A stretch of DNA of 64,000 nucleotides from assembly GCF_900105125.1 (NCBI RefSeq), contig NZ_LT629750.1:6909001-6973000 (forward strand), given 5' to 3'. This stretch comes from Bradyrhizobium canariense. Lineage in GTDB: Bacteria > Pseudomonadota > Alphaproteobacteria > Rhizobiales > Xanthobacteraceae. The notes below the pieces were generated by a model. That model did not search any database. It saw only the letters and a program-made list of their open reading frames with translations, and was not told the origin of the DNA. A program made the translations under genes and the position numbers. This document shows, one piece after another, positions 53,629 through 61,174 of this stretch. Each line of letters opens with the position of its first letter. Within the stretch, counting starts at the first letter, position 1.

Positions 53629-54192
53629 ATGTCCTCCATCGACGACTCCCGAATTTTCGTGCCGCTCAATATTGCGGTGCTGACGGTTTCCGATACCCGC
53701 TCGCTGGAGGATGACAAATCCGGATCCATCCTCGCAGAGCGGCTGACGGCGGCCGGTCACACGCTCGCGGCGCGCGAGATCGTCGTCGATGACGTCGATG
53801 CGATTCGTATCATCATCAAGAAATGGATCGCGGATGCGGGCGTCGATGTGATCATCACCACCGGCGGCACCGGCTTTACCGGCCGCGACGTGACGCCGGA
53901 GGCGATCGAGCCATTATTCGAAAAACGGATGGATGGTTTCTCCATCGCATTCCACATGCTCAGTCACGCCAAGATTGGCACGTCGACCGTGCAGAGCCGC
54001 GCCACGGCGGGGGTCGCGGGCGCCACCTTTATCTTCTGTCTGCCGGGATCGCCCGGCGCCTGTCGCGATGGTTGGGATGGCATCCTGGCCGCGCAACTCG
54101 ATTACCGCACGCGGCCCTGCAACTTCGTCGAGATCATGCCCCGGCTCGACGAACATCTGCGGCGTCCGAAGGCGCAGGGCGCGACGGCCTAA
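53629..54192 (+). CDS. moaB: Molybdenum cofactor biosynthesis protein B
   Basis: A 187-residue protein of the MogA/MoaB fold that adenylylates molybdopterin for molybdenum insertion. VIITTGGTGFTGRDVTPEAIEPL is the family signature, with MPT-binding TGGTG, and VAGATFIFCLPGSPGACRDGWDGIL is the second loop. ATG 53629 (MSSIDDSRIF) is used. Its last codons overlap, on the opposite strand, the MarR-GNAT stop (shared TTTAG/CTAAA). The leader contains a short palindromic repeat fragment (53540-53620). Other moa genes are not in the window. Confidence 0.94.
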   Translation: MSSIDDSRIFVPLNIAVLTVSDTRSLEDDKSGSILAERLTAAGHTLAAREIVVDDVDAIRIIIKKWIADAGVDVIITTGGTGFTGRDVTPEAIEPLFEKRMDGFSIAFHMLSHAKIGTSTVQSRATAGVAGATFIFCLPGSPGACRDGWDGILAAQLDYRTRPCNFVEIMPRLDEHLRRPKAQGATA

Positions 54193-55133
54193 AGCTTCAT
54201 CTCCCAGGTTTCGCCAACGAGGTCGACGCCGAAACTGTGGTGCTTCTCTTCCTTCACGCGGCGAAATCCGGCGCGCTGGTAGATGCCGCGCGCGGCGACC
54301 AGGATGCTCTGGGTCCACAGCGTGATCGAGCTATAGCCGGCGTCCTTTGCAAAACGGATGCATTGTTCGGTCAGCGCGCGCCCGACGCCCAGCCCTCGCG
54401 CTTTTTTGTCCACCAGTAGCAGTCGCAACTTGGCGACGTCGTCGGATGCCTTGACCAGGAAGATCGAGCCCGCGGGTTCGCCATCGATCTCGGCAATCCA
54501 GCAATGTTCGCGGGAAGGATCGTATGACCGGACGAACTGCGCTGCGATCTCCGCCACCAGCGCCTCGAAGCTGATGTCCCAGCCATATTCCTGCGCGTAC
54601 AGCGCGCCGTGCCGTGATGTGACCCAGCCGATGTCGCCGGGGCGATGGCTCCGCAACAGGAAGCCGGTGGGCTTTTGCGCCGGCGGTTCCAGCGTGTGCG
54701 CTATCGTGGTCATGGCATTGACGACGGCAGCGCGCGCGTCGATGTCGAGCCCGCTCAATAGAGCCGCAATCTCGTTGCGCGACCGGCTGTCGAGTTCGGC
54801 AAAGGCCGCGCGGCCTTTCGCAGTCAATGCGAGCTCGGTGACGCGGCGATCGGCCTTTGAAGGTTTCCGCGCGACGATCTGGCGGCGTTGCAGGGCCTGC
54901 AAGGTGCGGCTGAGGAAGCCGGCATCCAGACCGAGCGTGCCGACCAAGTCGGTCGCGGTGCAGCTCTCGTGCTGCGCGAGCTCGTAAATGATCCGCGCTT
55001 CCTGCAGCGTCCAGGGGCTGTGCAGCAGCTTCGGCTCGATGATGCCTAGCTTGCGGGTGTAGAACCGGCTGAAGCCTCTGACGGCGGCGATCTGGCTCTC
55101 CAGAGCAGGATCTGGCGATATACTTGATTTCAT
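54189..55133 (-). CDS. MarR-GNAT fusion protein
   Basis: A 314-residue fusion. Residues 1-145 are a MarR-type winged helix (LLHSPWTLQEARIIYELAQHESCTATDLVGTLGLDAGFLSRTLQALQRRQIVARKPSKADRRVTELALTAKGRAAF). Residues 155-314 are a GNAT acetyltransferase (LLLVDKKARGLGVGRALTEQCIRFAKDAGYSSITLWTQSILVAARGIYQRAGFRRV, with the R-x-x-G-x-G loop). Such fusions probably couple DNA binding to acetyl-CoA or to acetylation of a ligand. ATG 55133 is used. A palindrome at 55142-55160 just upstream is a likely autoregulatory operator. Confidence 0.93.
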   Translation of the reverse strand: MKSSISPDPALESQIAAVRGFSRFYTRKLGIIEPKLLHSPWTLQEARIIYELAQHESCTATDLVGTLGLDAGFLSRTLQALQRRQIVARKPSKADRRVTELALTAKGRAAFAELDSRSRNEIAALLSGLDIDARAAVVNAMTTIAHTLEPPAQKPTGFLLRSHRPGDIGWVTSRHGALYAQEYGWDISFEALVAEIAAQFVRSYDPSREHCWIAEIDGEPAGSIFLVKASDDVAKLRLLLVDKKARGLGVGRALTEQCIRFAKDAGYSSITLWTQSILVAARGIYQRAGFRRVKEEKHHSFGVDLVGETWEMKL

Positions 55134-55141
55134 CAATCAAT

Positions 55142-55160
55142 TATTTGATAGAATCAAATA
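55142..55160. promoter_or_regulatory. MarR-type operator upstream of the MarR-GNAT gene
   Basis: TATTTGAT-aga-ATCAAATA is a perfect 8-bp inverted repeat with a 3-base spacer, only 9 bases before the start codon. A related TTGAT-ttc-ATCAA copy (55124-55136) overlaps the start codon. Paired sites of this size suit a MarR dimer. Confidence 0.65.
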
Positions 55161-55203
55161 GATTACAAGCGCAGATTCTTGTGCCGCCTCGCTTGAAAAC
55201 GCA

Positions 55204-55773
55204 TCAGGCGACGATGATCCTGCTGCGCAGCATGGTGCGTGAGGAGCGGCCGAGCTGCCGGAGCAGCCTGGCCTCGGAGCGGCGGGCGTCCGGGGCATAG
55301 CCGCCGAGCCGGTCATAATGGTCGCGCGCGATCAGGAGGCCCTGTTCCGCCGAGGGACCTGTCACCATCCGTGCGATGAATTTGAAACTGTCGCGAAATC
55401 CCGTATCGGCATAGGGCGAGCGGGCGTAGCGAAAGATTCCCGCGCGTTGCCGGCCGCTGCTCGCGACGGTCTGGATGAACTGCGTTGTCTCTTCGATCCA
55501 GCCGCTGTCGAGCACCGCGCCCGCATGCAGGAACATCAGCCACGGCGAGCGGGCCTGCCTGGCGCCGGCCGCCAAGGCCGCTGCGCGTGTTCCCTCAAAG
55601 GCCAGGAAGCGGCAGCCGGCAACGTCGGCGACACGCTCGATGGTGTCGGTGCCCGCGCGATCGACCAGCAACACTTCGCGCACGATGCCGGCGGCGGCGC
55701 CCGGCACCAGCGCCGCGAGCGTGGCAACCGCGGTTTGCTCGACGCCTTCGGTTGGAATGATCACGCTCAGCAT
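55204..55773 (-). CDS. Small GT-A-fold glycosyltransferase-like protein
   Basis: A 189-residue protein. It starts MLSVIIPTEGVEQTAVATLAALVPGA, the first strand of GT2 enzymes, followed by REVLLVDRAGTDTIERVADVAGC and ARQARSPWLMFLHAGAVLDSGWIEE, where HAGA replaces the DxD metal motif. The protein ends before the usual C-terminal domain. It may have lost catalysis or act on an unusual donor. It is divergent from the radical SAM gene and shares its 193-bp upstream region, which includes the SOS box. Confidence 0.7.
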   Translation of the reverse strand: MLSVIIPTEGVEQTAVATLAALVPGAAAGIVREVLLVDRAGTDTIERVADVAGCRFLAFEGTRAAALAAGARQARSPWLMFLHAGAVLDSGWIEETTQFIQTVASSGRQRAGIFRYARSPYADTGFRDSFKFIARMVTGPSAEQGLLIARDHYDRLGGYAPDARRSEARLLRQLGRSSRTMLRSRIIVA

Positions 55774-55928
55774 GAATGAGGCTTCGATGGCTCAGACGTG
55801 GGAAAACGTCGCACTGTTATCACCTTGTCACAATCAAATCAGCCGTGCTGTTGCAGCTTTTTCAGGCAAGCTCATCTTACGCGCATCGAGGAAACTCCAT
55901 CACTCGATTGTGGATGGGTGAATGTATT

Positions 55929-55943
55929 GTTCTTGATTTGTTC
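55929..55943. promoter_or_regulatory. LexA (SOS) box of alphaproteobacterial type
   Basis: GTTC (55929-55932), then seven bases (ttgattt), then GTTC (55940-55943), matches the direct-repeat operator GTTC-N7-GTTC used by alphaproteobacterial LexA. It lies 23 bases before the ATG of the radical SAM gene, where binding would block transcription. A third GTTC follows at 55958. Confidence 0.78.
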
Positions 55944-55966
55944 TCATGACGTGTTATGTTCTCGCC

Positions 55967-57130
55967 ATGAGCCGAGCATCCTCACATGCCCTCAAGCACC
56001 CGCCGGTCACGGCGCCCTCCGAGCCGGCGGGTGCAACTTCCCCTTTTCCGGAATTGGCTGTTGCCGTCGAGCGCGGACGGCGGCGCGGCCGTGGCGCGCA
56101 ATCCAACGAGACCGGCCGCTTCGAGGCTGAAGCGCGTGTCGCGTTCGACGACGGCTGGCAGAGCCTCGACGAACTGCCGCCGTTCAAGACCACGGTCGCG
56201 CTGGACACCGCGCGCAAGGTCATCACCCGCAATGACTCGCCCGATATCGGTTTCGACCGTTCGATCAACCCTTACCGCGGCTGCGAGCACGGCTGCGTCT
56301 ATTGTTTTGCGCGGCCGACCCACGCCTATCTCGGTCTGTCGCCCGGGCTCGACTTCGAATCCAAACTGTTCGCCAAGCCTGACGCACCGGCGCTGCTGGA
56401 GAAGGAACTGGCGGCGCAGGATTACGAACCGCGCATGATCGCGATCGGCACCAACACCGATCCCTATCAGCCGATCGAGCGCGAGCGGGAGATCATGCGC
56501 GGCATTCTCGAAGTGCTGGATCGCGCCGGCCATCCGGTCGGTATCGTCACCAAGTCGGCGCTGGTGACCCGCGATATCGATATTCTGGCGCGGATGGCGA
56601 AACGCAATCTGGTCAAGGTGGCGCTCTCGGTCACGACGCTCGATCCGAAGCTTGCGCGCACCATGGAGCCACGAGCCTCGACGCCGCCGAAGCGGCTGGA
56701 GGCGCTGCGGCAATTGTCGGATGCGGGCATTCCGACCACGGTGATGGTGGCGCCGGTGATCCCGGCGCTGAACGACTCCGAGATCGAGCGCATCCTGGAC
56801 GCCGCGGCGCATGCCGGCGTCAGGGAAGCGAGCTACGTGCTGCTGCGGCTGCCGCTGGAGGTCCGCGACCTCTTTCGCGAATGGCTGATGGCGAACTATC
56901 CCGACCGCTACCGGCATGTCTTTACGCTGATCCGCGACATGCGCGGTGGACGCGATTACGATTCCCAGTGGGGAACGCGGATGAAGGGAACCGGACCGAT
57001 GGCCTGGATGATCGGTCGCCGGTTCGAGATCGCCTGCGAGAAACTTGGTCTGAACAAGCGGCGCGCGAAATTGACGACCGATCATTTCGCAAGGCCGAAG
57101 CGCAGCGGGCAGCAGCTCAGTTTGTTCTAG
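55967..57130 (+). CDS. PA0069-family radical SAM protein (SplB-like)
   Basis: A 387-residue radical SAM enzyme. A basic N-terminal region (RGRRRGRGAQSNETGRFE) leads to the cluster motif C-x3-C-x2-C in NPYRGCEHGCVYCFARPTH, with GTNTDPYQPIERE and VTKSALVTRDIDIL as later barrel motifs. The family is related to spore photoproduct lyase, which repairs UV-damaged thymines. Here no spores exist, so a different DNA or nucleotide substrate is likely. ATG 55967 (MSRASSHA) is used; an ATG 21 bases upstream is in frame but closer to the SOS box. Control by LexA is predicted from that box. Confidence 0.9.
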   Translation: MSRASSHALKHPPVTAPSEPAGATSPFPELAVAVERGRRRGRGAQSNETGRFEAEARVAFDDGWQSLDELPPFKTTVALDTARKVITRNDSPDIGFDRSINPYRGCEHGCVYCFARPTHAYLGLSPGLDFESKLFAKPDAPALLEKELAAQDYEPRMIAIGTNTDPYQPIEREREIMRGILEVLDRAGHPVGIVTKSALVTRDIDILARMAKRNLVKVALSVTTLDPKLARTMEPRASTPPKRLEALRQLSDAGIPTTVMVAPVIPALNDSEIERILDAAAHAGVREASYVLLRLPLEVRDLFREWLMANYPDRYRHVFTLIRDMRGGRDYDSQWGTRMKGTGPMAWMIGRRFEIACEKLGLNKRRAKLTTDHFARPKRSGQQLSLF

Positions 57131-57154
57131 CAGCGAAGATTAAGTGAGAATGAC

Positions 57155-57610
57155 ATGGGTAAAAATCTGCCTGCACCGGTTCCGCGGCTCACGGTCGTTA
57201 CGCTCGGCGTCAATGACATGCGCGCCAGCATCGCGTTCTATGAAGCGCTGGGCTTTGAGCGGAAATTCAGTGCGACCGGTGAGATTGTCGCATTCTTCGA
57301 AACCGGCGGTCCCGTGCTCGGCCTGTTCCCCTGGGGGCAGCTCGCGCAAGACGTCACGCTTCCCGAAAGCCCGCGGCCGCAGGCCTTTCGCGGCACGACG
57401 CTCGCATGGAACTGCCGCACGACAGAAGAGGTCGACGCCGTACTGGATTTCGCGATCTCCCAAGGCGCGTCGTTGCTGAAGCCTGCGCATGGCACCGACT
57501 ATGGCGGTTATTCCGGATATTTCGCCGATCCAGACGGCCATCCCTGGGAAGTCGTGATCGCTCCCAACATCGAGGTCGGCGACGACAGGCGCGCGCACTT
57601 GCCGGATTAG
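57155..57610 (+). CDS. VOC (glyoxalase/bleomycin resistance) family protein
   Basis: A 151-residue single-domain VOC protein: RLTVVTLGVNDMRASIAFYEALGFERKF, then DYGGYSGYFADPDGHPWEVVIAPN with the DPDGHPWE segment that carries a metal ligand Glu. The family includes glyoxalases, dioxygenases and resistance proteins, and the activity cannot be told from this sequence. It starts 24 bases after the radical SAM stop and may be cotranscribed. Confidence 0.87.
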   Translation: MGKNLPAPVPRLTVVTLGVNDMRASIAFYEALGFERKFSATGEIVAFFETGGPVLGLFPWGQLAQDVTLPESPRPQAFRGTTLAWNCRTTEEVDAVLDFAISQGASLLKPAHGTDYGGYSGYFADPDGHPWEVVIAPNIEVGDDRRAHLPD

Positions 57611-57720
57611 GCTTGCAATAGATACGCGATGAGCGCGCCGTTCTGTTGAGAGCGGTGAAATGCCGGTCGTGAATCGAGTTCCCGGTTGCGTCGCAGGTCT
57701 CGCTTGCGCACCATCCCAGC

Positions 57721-58464
57721 ATGATTCGGGAAAAACCTTCGAAAAATCAGGCTAGGCTGCCAAAGGGCGTGATCGCGGTGGTGCCGCCGAGCTTTCGCCG
57801 CGAGCGCGCGCTGATCAAGCGCGGGGTCTGGCCGGTCGCCGGCTGCGACGAGGCCGGGCGCGGTCCACTGGCGGGTCCGGTGGTGGCGGCAGCCGTGGTG
57901 CTCGATCCCAAACGGATCCCGAAGGGGATCGACGATTCCAAGCGGCTGACCGCCGAGCGCCGCGAGGAACTGTTCGAGGAGATTTGCGCGACGTCGTCAT
58001 TTGCGGTGGCCTTTGCCTCGCGTGCGCGAATCGATCGCGACAATATCCTGCGGGCGTCGCTGTGGGCGCTGGCGCGCGCGGTGCATGCGCTGCCGGAAAT
58101 ACCGAAGCATGTGTTCGTCGATGGCCGCGACAAGCTCGATACGCAGTGCGACTGCGATGCCGTGATCGGTGGCGACGGGCTGGTGATGTCGATCGCGGCA
58201 GCGTCGATCATCGCCAAGGTAACGCGTGACCGCCTGATGCGCGCGCTGGCGCTGGATTGCCCCGGCTATGGTTTCGAGTCGCACAAGGGTTACGCCGTGC
58301 CGGAACATCTGGAAGCGCTGAATCGGCTTGGACCCAGTGTGTATCACCGCAGTTTCTTTGCGCCCGTGGTGGCCGCGCGGGAAAAACATCAGCCGGCGAT
58401 GATCGATAGCGGTGTCATCGCCATCGAAACCAGGATCGAAGTCGAGGTTTCAACTGAAATCTAA
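57721..58464 (+). CDS. rnhB: Ribonuclease HII
   Basis: A 247-residue cytoplasmic nuclease that nicks RNA-DNA hybrids and single ribonucleotides. The catalytic Asp-Glu pair is in [21 protein letters not shown], Asp in VFVDGRDKL and the last Asp in [27 protein letters not shown] is the conserved C-terminal motif. The N-terminus is 40 residues longer than in E. coli and basic. It lies in the ccrM neighbourhood near the radical SAM gene. The ATG at 57721 is used. Confidence 0.96.
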   Translation: MIREKPSKNQARLPKGVIAVVPPSFRRERALIKRGVWPVAGCDEAGRGPLAGPVVAAAVVLDPKRIPKGIDDSKRLTAERREELFEEICATSSFAVAFASRARIDRDNILRASLWALARAVHALPEIPKHVFVDGRDKLDTQCDCDAVIGGDGLVMSIAAASIIAKVTRDRLMRALALDCPGYGFESHKGYAVPEHLEALNRLGPSVYHRSFFAPVVAAREKHQPAMIDSGVIAIETRIEVEVSTEI

Positions 58465-58499
58465 CGCCAGTTGCTTCGGCAGCTCGCGCGTTTTATCAC

Positions 58500-60119
58500 A
58501 TGTCGGGGATCGAACAGGGGCCGCCACGGCTGGCCCCGATCAGTTCGAGGCGGGCACTCAGGCGGTTCATGCGTTTCACCTCGCTGATTATCGAACTGAT
58601 TCGCGCCCGGCCGCGGCTGATCGTCTGGCATGTCATCCTGTTTCAGGCGGCGCTGTGGCTCATTGTGCCGCTGTTGCTGTATCGCAGCCCTCCCGGTGAT
58701 CTTGCGACCGTGCTCGCCTATGGCCGGGAATACCGGGTGGGCACCGAGCTTGGGCCGCCGCTGGCGTTTTGGCTCGCCGACATCGCGTTTCGTGCCGCGG
58801 GCAATCATATCTTTGGTGTCTATCTGCTGGCGCAGCTTTGCTCGATCGCCGCGTTCTGGACGTTATATCTGCTGGCGCGCGCCGTCGTCGGCGGACAACA
58901 GGCGGTGCTCGCGGTCCTGCTGACGATGACGGTCGTGGCCTTCAGTTCGCCCGGTGTCGATTTCGGTCCCTTGGTGCTGGCGCGCCCGCTGTGGGCGCTG
59001 TTGCTGCTGCATTCCTGGCAATTGATCGGGCAGGGCCGCCGCAATGCGTGGTTCGCATGGTCGATTGAGGCCGGTTTGTTATTGCTGACAACCCCGGCTG
59101 CAGTCGGCCTGTTGATCCTGGTCGCGGGCTTTGCCATTGCCACGGCGCGTGGCCGCCGCACGCTGATGTCCTTCGATCCGCTGTTTGCGCTGCTGGTGAT
59201 TGTCGTGCTGGCGCTGCCCTATCTGATCTGGCTGATCCGCGCCGATACCCTGGCGCTGCCGCATCTGCCGGCGCTTGCGGAGTTGAGCGCAAGAGCCGCG
59301 CATGGCGGTGGCTTGCTCGGTCGGCTGCTGCTGGCAATGTTCGGTATCGTGCTGCTGGTCGTGCTCAACTCCGGCTGGTTTACGCGCGATGCCGATGACG
59401 CCCCGATCATCTATCGGCCGCCGGTCGAGCCGCTGGCGCGCAATTTTGTCTATTTCTTTGCGATCGCCCCCGCGCTGGCCGGAAGCCTGATCTCGGGTCT
59501 GTTCGACCTTGATCGTGTCGTTGGCGGGGCGGGAATCGCGCTGATGATGTCGGGGCTGGCCGTGATCGTCGCGGCCGGTGATTTGATCCAGCTGCGGCGT
59601 CATCGCGTCCTGCGCGCGGTGTGGGCGGCTGCGATCGGCGTTCCCGCGGTCGCCGTTGTTGTCGGATCGATTTTTCTACCCTGGACCGGCGGCGGCGAGG
59701 TGGCGACGTCACTGCCGGCGACCGCGATCGGACATTTCTTCGGCGATAGTTTCGAGCGGCGCACCAACCAGCCGTTACGGGCGGTGACTGGCGATGCCGA
59801 GCTTGCCAGCCTGATCTCGCTGGACCCGGGGCGACCGCATTTGTTTCTCGACGCTGCGCCGGAACGCACGCCGTGGCTGACGCAGGAAAAATTCTACCAG
59901 ACCGGCGGGGTCGTGGTCTGGCGGGCTGCCGACACCGTCGGCTCGCCACCGGCCGACATCGCGCAGCATTTCCCGGATCTGGTGCCCGAAGTGCCGAGGG
60001 TGTTCGACCGGTTGGTGAACGGCCGCCAGCCCTTGCTGCGGGTCGGTTGGGCGATCGTGCGGCCGAAGGCGGTGGCGTCATTGCAGGGCAGCGGGGCGAC
60101 GCAAAACGCCGCCCGATGA
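58500..60119 (+). CDS. GT39-like membrane glycosyltransferase (GT-C fold)
   Basis: A 539-residue inner-membrane protein with about ten hydrophobic helices. The first loop carries DLATVLAYGREYRVGTELGPPLAFWLADIAFR, which resembles the catalytic Asp/acceptor loop of PMT/ArnT-like (GT39) enzymes. These use polyprenyl-phosphate sugars to modify lipid A, proteins or glycans. The last 14 or so codons run into a family A interspersed repeat (60075-60198), so the C-terminus (ASLQGSGATQNAAR) is repeat-encoded. The substrate is unknown. Confidence 0.82.
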   Translation: MSGIEQGPPRLAPISSRRALRRFMRFTSLIIELIRARPRLIVWHVILFQAALWLIVPLLLYRSPPGDLATVLAYGREYRVGTELGPPLAFWLADIAFRAAGNHIFGVYLLAQLCSIAAFWTLYLLARAVVGGQQAVLAVLLTMTVVAFSSPGVDFGPLVLARPLWALLLLHSWQLIGQGRRNAWFAWSIEAGLLLLTTPAAVGLLILVAGFAIATARGRRTLMSFDPLFALLVIVVLALPYLIWLIRADTLALPHLPALAELSARAAHGGGLLGRLLLAMFGIVLLVVLNSGWFTRDADDAPIIYRPPVEPLARNFVYFFAIAPALAGSLISGLFDLDRVVGGAGIALMMSGLAVIVAAGDLIQLRRHRVLRAVWAAAIGVPAVAVVVGSIFLPWTGGGEVATSLPATAIGHFFGDSFERRTNQPLRAVTGDAELASLISLDPGRPHLFLDAAPERTPWLTQEKFYQTGGVVVWRAADTVGSPPADIAQHFPDLVPEVPRVFDRLVNGRQPLLRVGWAIVRPKAVASLQGSGATQNAAR

Positions 60120-60198
60120 CAGGCTCCGCAAGGCAATCCAGAATCCCGATTTGGAAAGTAGCGGGATTGCTTCGTGGCTTTGCGCCTCGCAATGGCGG
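60075..60198 (-). repeat. Interspersed repeat family A, copy 3, overlapping a coding end
   Basis: In opposite orientation to copies 1 and 2, the element reads CCGCCATTGCGAGG, then GAAGCAATCC, GGATTGC, GGAGCCTGTCATCGGGC and ends GCAATGACGC. It shares segments with the copies at 2272 and 34404. Its first 45 bases on the plus strand are inside the GT39-like gene and contain its stop codon. Confidence 0.75.
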
Positions 60199-60207
60199 AA
60201 AGCACTC

Positions 60208-61029
60208 TCAGGACGACGGTGGCGCCTGCTCCAGCACTTTGGCGATCGAGCGCAGATCCTGCCAGGCCATGCGCTTGTAGGACGGCGAGCGTAATAGATA
60301 CGCCGGATGGAACGTGGCCAGCGCGCGGATCACGCGCGTGCCGGTATCATAGTCGAACCATTTGCCGCGGGTCCGCATGATGCCTTCGCGGGTCGAAAGC
60401 AAGGTCTGGGTCGAGGGATTGCCGAGTGTGACCAGCACATCCGGGTTCACCAGTTCGATTTGCCGCTGGATGAACGGCAGGCAGATTTGCGTCTCCTGCG
60501 GCGTCGGCGTGCGGTTGCCGGGCGGCCGCCACGGAATGACGTTGGCGATGTAGGCTTGGCTGCGATCGAGCCCGATCGCTGACATCATGCGGTCGAGCAA
60601 CTTGCCTGAGCGCCCGACGAACGGCAGGCCCTCGATATCCTCATCGCGTCCCGGGGCTTCACCAACGAACATCACGCGCGCCTGCGGATTGCCGTCGGCA
60701 AACACCAGCCGCGTGGCGGTATGTTTCAGCGCGCAGCCGTCGAATTTTTCCAGCAGCGCACGCAGCGCTTCGAGCGAAGGCGCAGTCCGCGCCGCTTCCC
60801 TCGCCGAGGAGATCGCGGCCTCGGGCGCAGGTGGCGCGTCGGCTCGCGCGACTGGAATCGCGACAGGAGCCGTCCTGACCGGTTTTGGCAGCGCCGGCTC
60901 GCTCGCGGCCGGGACGATGTCGGGATCGGCGAGGCGATTGACGGGTTCCTCCGCCAGCGCGCAATCGACTCCGGCCTCCAGATAAAAGGCGAGCAATTGC
61001 CTGATGGTAGGGGCGGGATCAGGCGTCAT
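60208..61029 (-). CDS. Uracil-DNA glycosylase, family 4-like
   Basis: A 273-residue protein. The C-terminal 190 residues form the glycosylase: MFVGEAPGRDEDIEGLPFVGRSGKLLDRMM is motif A (GEAPG), ANVIPWRPPGNRTPTPQE and LVTLGNPSTQTLL follow, and ATFHPAYLLRSPSYK is motif B. It removes uracil from DNA. The usual N-terminal C-x2-C iron-sulfur pair appears as C-x2-K (GCALKHTATRLVFADG), so one cluster ligand is missing. The N-terminal 80 residues are an alanine/proline-rich linker. ATG 61029 (MTPDPAPTIRQLL) is used; a longer start at 61104 is in frame. Confidence 0.9.
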   Translation of the reverse strand: MTPDPAPTIRQLLAFYLEAGVDCALAEEPVNRLADPDIVPAASEPALPKPVRTAPVAIPVARADAPPAPEAAISSAREAARTAPSLEALRALLEKFDGCALKHTATRLVFADGNPQARVMFVGEAPGRDEDIEGLPFVGRSGKLLDRMMSAIGLDRSQAYIANVIPWRPPGNRTPTPQETQICLPFIQRQIELVNPDVLVTLGNPSTQTLLSTREGIMRTRGKWFDYDTGTRVIRALATFHPAYLLRSPSYKRMAWQDLRSIAKVLEQAPPSS

Positions 61030-61174
61030 GGCGGAAGCTTTGCGGCATCGGCCCAATCTAGGATGCATTGCGTCATGACGAAACACCTCAAGAGGCATTT
61101 CCATGTTGTTCTTCCGGTAAAAATCGGAAACAACGGGCTCTTAGACGCGTTCTCAACCGGGCTGAGACCAGATC

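Noticed and set aside
55124..55136. TTGAT-ttc-ATCAA as a FixK/FNR box
   Set aside because: The spacer is 3 bases where FNR/FixK sites have 4, and it overlaps the start codon of the MarR-GNAT gene. A MarR-type site fits better.
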